From: Gemmatimonadota bacterium
Lineage (GTDB): Bacteria > Gemmatimonadota > Gemmatimonadetes > Longimicrobiales > Gaopeijiaceae
Reading direction: 5' to 3'
NCBI GenBank assembly: GCA_030430625.1
Contig: JAUIKL010000003.1
Span: 1 to 64,000 of the forward strand
DNA length: 64,000 bases
A program made the translations under genes and the position numbers. Under the pieces are notes generated by a model. It did no database searches. It worked only from the letters and a program-made list of their open reading frames with translations, and was not told where the DNA came from. Each line of letters begins with the position of its first letter. Positions within the stretch are counted from its first letter, which is position 1. Positions 1 through 9,457 of the stretch are shown piece after piece.

Positions 1-215
1 GCGGCGAGTCGTACTACACGGTGATGCCAGGGCATGGGAGTCTCCTCGGAGCGGTGTCGGGCGCTGGGCCGCTTCCTCACAGGATACGCGCAGTGGGCGA
101 GGCGCGCACCCCGATGCGGGGGCGCGTCTCGATCCGTTACGCGATGGCTACCGAGAGTACACTCCAGGGGTGTCGCGGCGACCCAACCGGCGCCGCCGCG
201 ACACCCCCGATCGCG

Positions 216-1562
216 TCAGATCGCATCCGACAAGGACGTGAAGGTGAAGTCCCGCACCTTGAGCGGCGGAACTACGACGGCGTTGGTGAGTCCCGACGAC
301 TCGCCGGAAGAGATCCGCACGGGCTCGCCCATCATCTCGATGTTGTTGAGCATGAAGATCGGCGACTCGTTCCACCGGAAGTTCTTCACCGGGTGGCTGA
401 TCTCACCGTTTTCGATCAGGAAGGTCCCATCACGCGTCAGACCGGTGTACAAAATGGTCCGCGGGTCGACCCCTCGGATATACCAGAAGCGCGTGAGGAG
501 GAGCCCGCGCTCGGTCGAGCGGATCATGTCATCGAGGGTGTCGTTCCCCCCGGCCATGTACCAGCCGCTCGGGAACCCGGTCGGCTGCACACCCTGACGG
601 TCCGCCCAGTAGCGCGAGTAGTTCAGGTTTCGCAGCTCACCGTTCTCGACCCAGGTCATCGCCTTGTTCGGCAGGCCCTCGCCGTTGAAGGGTGACGAGA
701 GGATACGCCCGTCTCCCGGGTCGGAGTGGATCGTCACCCGGCTGTCGACGAACTGCTCCCCCAGCTTGGTCCCGCCACCGGCCTTGCTGAAGAAGGAACG
801 GCCCTCGTCGGCGTTTCGGGCGCTGAGTTGGTTCACCATGAGGTTGACCATGTTGCCGACGGTGGTCGGCTCCATCACCACGGTCCACCGACCGGGCTCC
901 ACGGCCCGCGGGTTCTGCGAGCGCATCGCCTTCTCGACGGCGCGAGCCCCGAGGGCCCGTGTGTCGAGGTCGTCGAAATCGTGGGCGCTCGTGCCGGCCC
1001 ACCCGGAACCCGTCCCGTCGGGGGTCCGCACGGTCGTGGTGAAGTTCACCCGGGTGTCGACGCCGTAGGCGAAGAGCCCGTTGGTCGTGGCCACGGCGGT
1101 GCTCGACGCGGCGTGGATGAGGAAGCCGGTCGAGATGAGGTTCCGGGCCGCGGCCTGCTCGGTGACCGCAGCGATCGCCTGCGCACGGCGCTCGGGCGCC
1201 AGCTCACCGGTCGACTCGAAGTACGGATCCGAGTCGGGGTAACTCTGCGGCCCGAGCTCACCCATGTACTCCTCGTTCTCGGGCACCAGGCGCGCGAGCT
1301 GCTCGCTCGTTTCGACGACCCGGCGCAGCGCGTCGTCGTCGAAGATGTTCGTCGTCGCCGACGCCACCTTGTTTCCGAGTGCGCTGGTGATCGTCAACGT
1401 CGCATTGGTCGCGTCACCCGACGTGCTCATCTGGTTCTGGGCGAACCGGGTGTTGCCGGTCTCGGAGCTGTTGAGATTCGCCCGCGCCTGGTCGGCCCGG
1501 GAGAAGGACAGCGCCCGCTCGGTGATCCGCTGCGCCTCTTCGCGTGAAATGAAGTTCGCCAT
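216..1562 (-). CDS. TldD/PmbA family protein, TldE-like (metalloprotease complex subunit lacking HExxxH)
   Basis: 448 aa ORF with TldE/PmbA-like organisation; starts 3 nt after the stop of an upstream TldD-like gene on the same strand. Confidence 0.85.
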   Translation of the reverse strand: MANFISREEAQRITERALSFSRADQARANLNSSETGNTRFAQNQMSTSGDATNATLTITSALGNKVASATTNIFDDDALRRVVETSEQLARLVPENEEYMGELGPQSYPDSDPYFESTGELAPERRAQAIAAVTEQAAARNLISTGFLIHAASSTAVATTNGLFAYGVDTRVNFTTTVRTPDGTGSGWAGTSAHDFDDLDTRALGARAVEKAMRSQNPRAVEPGRWTVVMEPTTVGNMVNLMVNQLSARNADEGRSFFSKAGGGTKLGEQFVDSRVTIHSDPGDGRILSSPFNGEGLPNKAMTWVENGELRNLNYSRYWADRQGVQPTGFPSGWYMAGGNDTLDDMIRSTERGLLLTRFWYIRGVDPRTILYTGLTRDGTFLIENGEISHPVKNFRWNESPIFMLNNIEMMGEPVRISSGESSGLTNAVVVPPLKVRDFTFTSLSDAI

Positions 1563-1565
1563 GGA

Positions 1566-3191
1566 TCAGGCCCTCCGGCCGGTGTTGATGACAGTGACGT
1601 CGCGGTGCCGGGTGACGGGACAGCCGTGACTGATCGAGTTGGACTGGGCGGGCTGGCCTTTGCCGTCGCCCATCGAACCGCCCATGAAGTAGGTGCTCTC
1701 ACCGCCGATCAGATCCATCGCATTCCAGAACTCCGGCGTGCGGATCTGGTAGGCGACGTCCTTGAGCATGCCGGTGATCCGGCCGTTCCGGATCTCGTAG
1801 AAGACCTGGCCACCGAACTGGGCGTTGTAGCGCTGCTGGTCGATCGAGAAGGAGCCGTCTCCGTCGATCAGGATACCGTTCTCGATACCGTCGATCAGTT
1901 CCTCCTCGGACACGTCCCGATCGGGGTGCGGAAGGAGGTTGATGTTCGGCATGCGCTGGAATTGGGTGACCTCCCACGACTGACCGTACGAGTTGCCGTG
2001 GGAGCGGACGGGTCGTCCCTGGGATCCGTACCAGTCGGACAGCCAGGGCGCCTGCTCCCGCGTCGTCTGAAGGTCGTTGAGGATACCGTCCTTCACGATC
2101 AGGTACTCGTCGGGGCGGACCCCCTCGTCGTCCCACCCGACCGTGGAGAGTGCGCCCGGCGTGGTCCGCTCGCCCTGGACGTTCATGAAGTCGGGGCCGT
2201 ATCGGAACGAGCCGAGGAACTCCTCGGGGGACGAGATGAACGAGGTCCCCGCGTAGTTGGCCTCGAAGCCCATGATCCGATCGAGCTCCGTCGGATGGGC
2301 GATCGCCTCGTGAACCGTCAGCCAGAGATGGGACGGGCGCAGCACGAGGTCGTACCGACCGGGCTGGACCGGCTTGGCCGACAGCTTGGCGACGGCGTCC
2401 TCGGCCCAGATCGGGGCGTTGCCGACGAGGTCCGAGTCGACGATGTGTTCGTACCCGATGCCTTTCGGCATCACGTCGCGGCTCGAGCGGGACTGGAAGT
2501 CGGAACGGTCGGACGAGACCGCAGTGACGTTCACGCCGCCGGCGGCCTTGTAGACCGTCTGGTCGGTGATGACACCGTCGGTCGACGCGAAGTACTTCTC
2601 TTCGCGGAGGAAGGACATGTTCGAACTCGCGAAGGCGACGCCCTGCACGGCCATCGCCGCGGCGTTGGCTTCGAGGAGGAGCGCGACCTTGTCCTCGATC
2701 GGGATGTCGAACGGTTCGATCTCGACGGGGCTGCGCCACTCACCACGGCCGGTCCAGTCGAGAGGGGCCAACTCGACGGGGCGCAGCTGGGCGGCGCGGT
2801 TGGCGCGGGCCTGGGCCACGGCCACCTGGGCCACGCGGGCCACCTCGTCCATCGTGACGTCACGGGAGGCGGCGAAGCCCCATGTGCCGTCCACGAGGAC
2901 GCGGATGCCGAAGCCGGACGTCTCCGAATCCTGGACCCCCGCCACGATCGCTTCGCGTGTGGCCATGAACTGGCGACGGTTCGTCGAGATGCGGATGTCG
3001 GCGTAGTCGGCCCCGGCGGCCTGGGCGGCGTTGAGGGCGGCGGCGCCGAGCGCGTCACGGTCCTGGGCGATGCCCCGGCCGATCGTCGTCGGCGTCATGA
3101 TGCCGTGGAGCAGGTTCGTGTGCCCCGCTACGCCCAGCCCGGCGGCGGCAACGGCACCGTGTCGGACGAACTCCCTTCGTTTCATACCCAT
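1566..3191 (-). CDS. TldD family metalloprotease, Tat-exported
   Basis: 541 aa; N-terminal KRREFVRHGAVAAAGLG twin-arginine-like signal; HEAIAH (HExxxH) metal-binding motif; C-terminal HGCP motif. Confidence 0.87.
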   Translation of the reverse strand: MGMKRREFVRHGAVAAAGLGVAGHTNLLHGIMTPTTIGRGIAQDRDALGAAALNAAQAAGADYADIRISTNRRQFMATREAIVAGVQDSETSGFGIRVLVDGTWGFAASRDVTMDEVARVAQVAVAQARANRAAQLRPVELAPLDWTGRGEWRSPVEIEPFDIPIEDKVALLLEANAAAMAVQGVAFASSNMSFLREEKYFASTDGVITDQTVYKAAGGVNVTAVSSDRSDFQSRSSRDVMPKGIGYEHIVDSDLVGNAPIWAEDAVAKLSAKPVQPGRYDLVLRPSHLWLTVHEAIAHPTELDRIMGFEANYAGTSFISSPEEFLGSFRYGPDFMNVQGERTTPGALSTVGWDDEGVRPDEYLIVKDGILNDLQTTREQAPWLSDWYGSQGRPVRSHGNSYGQSWEVTQFQRMPNINLLPHPDRDVSEEELIDGIENGILIDGDGSFSIDQQRYNAQFGGQVFYEIRNGRITGMLKDVAYQIRTPEFWNAMDLIGGESTYFMGGSMGDGKGQPAQSNSISHGCPVTRHRDVTVINTGRRA

Positions 3192-3244
3192 CTCTCCACT
3201 CGAGTCGACTGCGAAGCTGCGGAAGGTGAACGGCCTCGGGGGCT

Positions 3245-4888
3245 TCAGCCACCCCGGGCGGTGTTGAGGATCGTCACGTCCCGGAAGCGCGTGGCCGGGC
3301 AGCCGTGCGAGACGGCGTTGGCCTGACCCGGCTGGCCCTTTCCGTCCGAGAACGTTCCGCCGAGCTCATACGTGCTCGGCCCCCCGATTTGATCCATCGA
3401 GTTCCAGAACTCGGGGGTGCGGATCTGATAGGCGACGTCCCGAAGCATCCCGACGACCCGCCCATTGCGGATCTCGTGGAAGACCTGGCCGCCGAACTGG
3501 GCGTTGTAACGCTGCTGATCGATCGAGTACGAACCCCGTCCTTCGATCACGATCCCCTTGTCGATCTCGCTGACCAGTTCGTCGAAGGAGACGTCGCGCT
3601 CCTGGTTCGGGCGCAGATTGATGTTCGGCATGCGCTGGAACTGGGTCACGGCCCACGACTGGGCGTACGAGTTCCCGTGCGACCGGACCGGCACGCCCTG
3701 CGACCCGTACCAGTCGGCCAGCCAGGGCGCCTGCTCGCGCGTCGTCTGGAGGTCGTTGAGGATGCCGTCCTTCACGATGAGGTACTCGTCGGGCCGTACT
3801 CCCTCGTCGTCCCAGCCCACCGTCGAGAGGCCACCGTGCGCAGACCGCTCGCCCTCCACGTTCATGAAGTCCGGGCCGTAGCGGAACGAACCGAGGTAGT
3901 CCTCGACGGGATAGATGAACGAGGTGCCGGCGTAGTTGGCCTCGAAGCCCTGGATCCGGTCCAACTCCGTGGGGTGGGCGACCGACTCGTGCAGGGTCAG
4001 GAAGAGGTGGCTCGGCAGGAGGACGAGGTCCCAGAGGCCCGGTTCGACGGAGCGGGCCGTGAGCTTCTGCACCGCCTCCTCGGCCCAGAGGGGCGCCTGG
4101 CCGATGAGGTCGGCGTCCCGCACGTACTCCCACCCCAGCCCCATCGGCTGGAGCGGCGTCGACTGTCGGGATTGGAAGTCCGAACCGTCCGAGGCCACGG
4201 CCGACACGGTCATGCGGGGCCAGCACCGATACACGGTCTGATCCGTGACGATACCGTCGGTCGAGGCGAAGAACTTCTCCTCCCGGACGAAGCTCATCGT
4301 CGACGAGGCGAAGCGCGCGCCGGGAACCCGGATCGCGGCAGCGTTGGCCAGCAGCATCAGCTCGACCTTGTCCTCGATCGAGACGTCGAACGGGTCGACT
4401 TCGATCGGGCTGCGCCACTCACCCTCCTCGGCGGGGCCGATCGGAGCGAGCTCGACCGGGCGCCGTTGGGCCGCTCGGTTGGCGCGGGCCTGGGCCACGG
4501 CCGTCCGCGCGATCTCCTCGGCCGAGTCGCTCGACAGGATGTTCGAGGCGGCGAAGCCCCACGTCCCCTCGACCAGCACCCGGATGCCGACACCCGACGT
4601 CTCCGAGTCGGAGAGGCCGGTGACGATCTGCTCCCGGGTGCTGACGTTCTGGCTCCGGTTCGTACTGACGCGGACATCGGCGTAGTCGGCGCCTGCACGG
4701 GTCGCGGCGTCCAGGGCGGCCTCGGCGATGTCCCGGCTGAACGGATCGCCGACGCGGAGACGGGGGCCGGCCGGAGCGTGGACCCGGGGGTCCAGGATGC
4801 CGTGGGCCAGCCCCGACGCCAGTCCAGGCGTCAGCGCGAGCCCGGCCGCGGCCGTCGTGCCGGTGACGAGGAAATCTCTGCGTCGCAT
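3245..4888 (-). CDS. TldD family metalloprotease, Tat-exported, paralog of the adjacent gene
   Basis: Internal start at MRRRDFLVTGTTAAAGLAL (CAT at 4886-4888) preferred over the ORF start at 5062; HESVAH motif; near co-linear with the 1566-3191 product. Confidence 0.87.
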   Translation of the reverse strand: MRRRDFLVTGTTAAAGLALTPGLASGLAHGILDPRVHAPAGPRLRVGDPFSRDIAEAALDAATRAGADYADVRVSTNRSQNVSTREQIVTGLSDSETSGVGIRVLVEGTWGFAASNILSSDSAEEIARTAVAQARANRAAQRRPVELAPIGPAEEGEWRSPIEVDPFDVSIEDKVELMLLANAAAIRVPGARFASSTMSFVREEKFFASTDGIVTDQTVYRCWPRMTVSAVASDGSDFQSRQSTPLQPMGLGWEYVRDADLIGQAPLWAEEAVQKLTARSVEPGLWDLVLLPSHLFLTLHESVAHPTELDRIQGFEANYAGTSFIYPVEDYLGSFRYGPDFMNVEGERSAHGGLSTVGWDDEGVRPDEYLIVKDGILNDLQTTREQAPWLADWYGSQGVPVRSHGNSYAQSWAVTQFQRMPNINLRPNQERDVSFDELVSEIDKGIVIEGRGSYSIDQQRYNAQFGGQVFHEIRNGRVVGMLRDVAYQIRTPEFWNSMDQIGGPSTYELGGTFSDGKGQPGQANAVSHGCPATRFRDVTILNTARGG

Positions 4889-4952
4889 GTGTTGCTCGTT
4901 GGCTGAAGTACGTCCGCCGATTGTGTCGGGGCCGATCCGCGACGGCAAGCTG

Positions 4953-6560
4953 TCAGGCCAGGCCCCGGACTCGACGCACGGCCCACCCGGCACCCATGAG
5001 GAGGGAGAGGAGGAGGAAGATCCACGGGGCTCGATCGGGTCCGGCATCGACCCTCCGTCCACCGAGCGCGGCGGCTTGCGTGATGGTCATGATCCGCCCG
5101 CCCGCGCCACCGATCTCGAGTGCCGCTTCCGCCCAGCCGGGTCGATCGGTGCCGAGCGCGACGACGGCTGCACCGAGGGGGTGCATCGTCGAATCTCCGG
5201 TTTCGCTCCGAAGCTCGATCGGGTGCGCGCCGGCCGTCGTAGGCACGAACGACAAGTACCCACGGTCGACCGCCGTCGCGCGCAGGCCGAGGTCGTTCCG
5301 TAGGCCGTCCGGGTGGTCGACCGTCACGACCGTGGGGAGCCGACCGTCTATCCGTCCTCGCCAGACGGTCCTGGGTTGGGCCGCCGACCCGGCGAGGAGG
5401 GCGTCGTCGGTCATGCCATCGGCCAGCCACTCGACGACCGAGACCCACCACTCCGTGTGTGCCTCGGGTGCGCCACCGCCCAGGATCCACGGCCAGGTGA
5501 TCAGCCCCGAGCGCAGCACGCGGCCCCGACCTCGCAGCGATGCCGCCACGAGGACTCCGCCCGCCCGGTCGGTCGCGACCGGGGTGTCGATGGAGGCGCG
5601 GTCGGTAGAGAGGGGCGCCGCATCGGTGTCGAGGTCCAGCGTGGGGAGGGGGAGGAACTCGGCCGGCCCCGACCAGGTCAGCTCGTCGGCACGCGTGCGT
5701 CCACGATCCCCCTCGTCTCCCGGCTCCAGGAGGAGGAGGCCGCCCCCCGACTCTCTGACCCAGCGGTCGAGATCCCGGTGGGCCGCCGACCCGCGCGCGG
5801 CCGCCGACACGATCACGTCGACATCCCCCGGATCGAAGGCCTCCCCCGCGGACCCGATCTCCCGAATCGTCTCGCCCCCTTCCGAGAGGACGGCGAGGTC
5901 TCGACCCAGCTCCTGGCGTACCGAGACGCCGATTCCTCGTGATTCGAGCGCGCGGACGAGGTATCGGGTCTCCCAGCCGGGCGCATCGGTGACGACGAGC
6001 ACACGCAGGGGATCGGGTGGCCGGACCCACGCCATGGCCTGCGCCGAGTCGGCACCAGCGCTCAGCGTCCACCGCTCGAGTCCCTCGCGCGCGGGCTCGA
6101 CGGCCACGTCCGCCACGGTGACGCCCGTGGCGCCCACGACAACGGAGAGGGTGTCCAGTTGGCCGGACCCGTCCTCCAGGGAGATGGGCACCCGCTCCCC
6201 GGCTTCACCACGCACGCGCACACGCAGGGCGCTCCGTCGCCGAGCCACCGGAGCGCGGGGTGCGGTGACCCCGAGACGCGGCGGCACGCCCGGCACGGCG
6301 AGGGTCACCTCACGCCCCTCAGCGGCCGCGCTGGCCAGGAGGGTGGCGGTACGCCGGTCGGGGGGAACCGAGTCGCGGTACGTCACCGGACCGGATCCAC
6401 CCTCCGCGACGAGCTCGGCCACGGCGTCTACGGCACTGCGGTGATCGACGACCCGCTCATCCGTCGGCCGGTCATCGCGGCGGACCCCGAGCACGACGAG
6501 GGCGAGCAGCGCGATCGCGGAGATTGCACGGGCCGCCGATACGAAGGTGTCGGCCCTCAT
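4953..6560 (-). CDS. hypothetical membrane protein of a MoxR/DUF58/Bat-type operon
   Basis: Start MRADTFVSAARAISAIALLALVVLG at 6560 overlaps the upstream stop (ATGA); N- and C-terminal hydrophobic segments. Confidence 0.75.
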   Translation of the reverse strand: MRADTFVSAARAISAIALLALVVLGVRRDDRPTDERVVDHRSAVDAVAELVAEGGSGPVTYRDSVPPDRRTATLLASAAAEGREVTLAVPGVPPRLGVTAPRAPVARRRSALRVRVRGEAGERVPISLEDGSGQLDTLSVVVGATGVTVADVAVEPAREGLERWTLSAGADSAQAMAWVRPPDPLRVLVVTDAPGWETRYLVRALESRGIGVSVRQELGRDLAVLSEGGETIREIGSAGEAFDPGDVDVIVSAAARGSAAHRDLDRWVRESGGGLLLLEPGDEGDRGRTRADELTWSGPAEFLPLPTLDLDTDAAPLSTDRASIDTPVATDRAGGVLVAASLRGRGRVLRSGLITWPWILGGGAPEAHTEWWVSVVEWLADGMTDDALLAGSAAQPRTVWRGRIDGRLPTVVTVDHPDGLRNDLGLRATAVDRGYLSFVPTTAGAHPIELRSETGDSTMHPLGAAVVALGTDRPGWAEAALEIGGAGGRIMTITQAAALGGRRVDAGPDRAPWIFLLLSLLMGAGWAVRRVRGLA

Positions 6561-9457
6561 CGCGTCAACGCGTAGATGAGGATGTTCACCCCGAACCGCG
6601 TGTTGTCGATGGCCAGGAATCGCTTGTTCTCGGCGTGGTAGCTCCACTCCGACGAGTAGTCCTTGTTCGAATACAGGACGCCGATCCGGCCGTCGACCTC
6701 GATCTGGAAGAGCTCCCGATGGATCAGCCCGTCTCCCCACCCGCTCAGCTCGTGCCCTGTGATCGGCGGGCCGTCCGGGAACGAGAAGAACGCCGAGTAC
6801 AGCTCATGGTCGTTGGGGATCGGCGTCAGCCGCCCCTGGCCGAAGAGCCTCTGGAGCTCGGACGTGACGGACCGGTGGAAGGCGCCGTCGATGTCGTGGT
6901 TGTGGTCGTCGATGAAGACGAAGCCGCCGCGCTCTACGAAGGCGGTGAGGTTGCGGCTCTCGGCCTCGTCGAAGAAGACCGGCAGGTGCCCCGTCAGGTA
7001 GAGGAAGGGGTAGTCGAACAGGTCCTCGCTCGAGAGGTCGACGATCACGCCTTCGGCCTGCACGGGGAGGCCGGTGTATTGCGCCAACGAGTGGATCAGA
7101 TTCGAGGGTACCAGCGGCGCGGAGTCCCAATCCCCCGACGTGTACCGTGCGGTGGCGAAGACGAAGGGGTCTGCGGCAGGCGTGCCGATCGTCTCGACCG
7201 ATGGCGCCTCACCGGTCGATTCCGACGCCCGCTCCGCTTCGGCGTAGCGGGCCGCCGCGAAGGAGGACGGCCCCGAAAGGGCGTCGGACGAAAGGCGGGA
7301 GGGGGTTCCGCGCAGCTCGGTCAGCGCTGCGGAGATTCCGGCCCGCACGGCCTCTGCGTCGTCGGACTCGGCCGCAGCGGCGGCACGAACCAGGGCCTCG
7401 CTCGGGGAGGGGTCGTCCAGAACGCCCAGTAGATCCAGGGCCAGTCCGGAGATGCGCACGGCGGCGGCCCGGCCCGTGGCGATCGGGTCCGAGGACAGGA
7501 GGTCGTCGAGAATACCGATGACTTCGTCGGTGACGGGGCGCGCCGGAGCCCCCGCCGACCGGTTGGCCGGGTCGGCGTCGTCCACTTCGCCGGAGCCGCG
7601 GACGGCATCGACGTCGATCGGTGGGATCGCGACGCGGCCGCGCGGGAAGACACGCTCGGACTCGCGCAGTTCCTGCAGGAGGTCGAGCGCCAGATTCTGC
7701 GGAATCAGGGAGGAGTCGAGTTCGGCCGACCGGAGGGCGCGCTCGGCGTCCCACATGTGGTTGTAGATCGTGAGGAGCGATCGGTTGATGGCGACGATCG
7801 GATCGGAGTCGTGGTCGTGGGCCATGATCTCGACGTTCGCGATGGTCGCGATCCCCGTCTCGGGGTCGATGACCGGACCCTCGGCGGCGGCCGCCTCGAG
7901 CTCGTCGAGGAACACCTCCGGTTCGTGTTCGCCGTCGGCCCCGTGTTCGAGGTCGAAGTCGAGGTGGGATTCAGGGTCCTGAAAGGCCCCCGTGGCACGG
8001 CTGAAGATCTGTTCGCCGACTCGACCGCGGAGGCGCGCCTGTTCGTCCGCGATCGACTCGGCCTCCGCGAGGAGTTCGAGTCGCGTCAGGGTCCGCGCGG
8101 TGTCCCGGAGCTCCTCGGTGAGAAGGATGATCATGCGCTGGCTCAGGAGCGGTTCGCGCTCGCGCTCGATCGGAAAGCCGATCAGCGTCGTGATGTCCGC
8201 CAGGTCCTCGTCCCGCGAAATCCGGATCTGGCGGGTGGCGGAGACCCCCACCCCGGGGCCCGTGACGTCGTTGCGGTCGGTGGCCGTGGCGCGGACATGG
8301 ATCACGTCTCCCGGGGCGAGGTCGAGGTCGGGGAGCGGAATCGAGTACTCCGCCTCACTCCCGCCGGCCACGGGGCGTCGGTTGTCCCATGGCCACGTTC
8401 CCTCGCTGAAGTCGAACGACTCTCCGCTTCCGCGGGAGTGGACCCAGTGGAGCGTGAGGTCACCGACGCCGTAGTCGTCGAGCGCCCGAGCCCGAACGAG
8501 AATCGACCCCTGCGCCGCCGCCAGGACGAGGTCTCCGTCGGGTTCGAGGAGGGTGACCCGGGGTGCCCGGTCCGCTACGAGTCGGATCGGGAGCACACGC
8601 TGCTCGACCACGCCGCCGTCCGTGAGCGCCTCGATCGATACACCCCGGTGAGCCGTTTCGAGGACCCACTCGACCGCCCACCCGTCCGAGCCGGGCACGG
8701 GCGTGAGGGTGGCGCCGCCCGCGACCCGGGCCGCGAGCTGCGCACCCCGAGCCGAGCCGGTACCGCTGATCCGGACGCGGCTGCCCGGGAGCGCGGAGAT
8801 GGTGACGCCCTCGCTCGTTTCGGTCGGGAGGTCGGCGTACGCCGGCGGCGCGATGCGCACGGTGACGGTACCGAGGGTCGGAAGGGCCGTCGCGGTCGAC
8901 GCGTCACTCGACGTCGCACCTCCTCGGGCGGAGGCCGCATCGGCGTCGGCCCGCGCGCCCGGGCCCGCCGCGCCCGCCGTGATCAGAACGCTCACGAGCG
9001 CCGCGACGGCGGAAGCCGCAGCCCAGCCCCAAGGTCGACCTCCTTCGAGCCGAACGACCCGGGCTGGATCGACTGAACGAAGGGCGGGGATCGCGCGCCG
9101 CCTGAACGCCTCGGCCACGGGCCCGTCCGCGTTCGGCGATTGGTAGGTGGAGAGCAGGTTGCCGAGGCCGGAGCGTTCGTCGACGAGGCGGGTCACGCGC
9201 GCCCGTGTCGCGCTCCGGTGCGTTCGGGTGACGTGGACGAGTGCCGCGAAGATGCCGATCGCCGGGAGCCAGAGGAGCGGCGCGCGGAGGTCGGGGGCCA
9301 CCAGCAGGTCGAGCCAGACCAGCGCGACGGTGACGACCCCTCCGGCGGCGACGGCCCATGCCGCGGATCGAAGTCCGGCTCTGCGGACTACGCGGGACCG
9401 CACACGGCGCACGAGGTCATCGACGTCCCGGTGCTCTGCCACGGCCCGCGGTGTCAT
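6557..9457 (-). CDS. DUF4159 domain-containing protein with DUF4175-like N-terminal membrane region
   Basis: 966 aa; C-terminal GGFVFIDDHNHDIDGAFHRSVTSELQRLFG block typical of DUF4159; overlaps neighbours by 4 nt. Confidence 0.75.
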   Translation of the reverse strand: MTPRAVAEHRDVDDLVRRVRSRVVRRAGLRSAAWAVAAGGVVTVALVWLDLLVAPDLRAPLLWLPAIGIFAALVHVTRTHRSATRARVTRLVDERSGLGNLLSTYQSPNADGPVAEAFRRRAIPALRSVDPARVVRLEGGRPWGWAAASAVAALVSVLITAGAAGPGARADADAASARGGATSSDASTATALPTLGTVTVRIAPPAYADLPTETSEGVTISALPGSRVRISGTGSARGAQLAARVAGGATLTPVPGSDGWAVEWVLETAHRGVSIEALTDGGVVEQRVLPIRLVADRAPRVTLLEPDGDLVLAAAQGSILVRARALDDYGVGDLTLHWVHSRGSGESFDFSEGTWPWDNRRPVAGGSEAEYSIPLPDLDLAPGDVIHVRATATDRNDVTGPGVGVSATRQIRISRDEDLADITTLIGFPIEREREPLLSQRMIILLTEELRDTARTLTRLELLAEAESIADEQARLRGRVGEQIFSRATGAFQDPESHLDFDLEHGADGEHEPEVFLDELEAAAAEGPVIDPETGIATIANVEIMAHDHDSDPIVAINRSLLTIYNHMWDAERALRSAELDSSLIPQNLALDLLQELRESERVFPRGRVAIPPIDVDAVRGSGEVDDADPANRSAGAPARPVTDEVIGILDDLLSSDPIATGRAAAVRISGLALDLLGVLDDPSPSEALVRAAAAAESDDAEAVRAGISAALTELRGTPSRLSSDALSGPSSFAAARYAEAERASESTGEAPSVETIGTPAADPFVFATARYTSGDWDSAPLVPSNLIHSLAQYTGLPVQAEGVIVDLSSEDLFDYPFLYLTGHLPVFFDEAESRNLTAFVERGGFVFIDDHNHDIDGAFHRSVTSELQRLFGQGRLTPIPNDHELYSAFFSFPDGPPITGHELSGWGDGLIHRELFQIEVDGRIGVLYSNKDYSSEWSYHAENKRFLAIDNTRFGVNILIYALTR

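Noticed and set aside
1605-3326. 573-aa plus-strand ORF opposite tldD
   Set aside because: High-GC antisense shadow with Arg/Gly/Asp-rich composition and no recognisable domain; the minus strand encodes a clear TldD protein.
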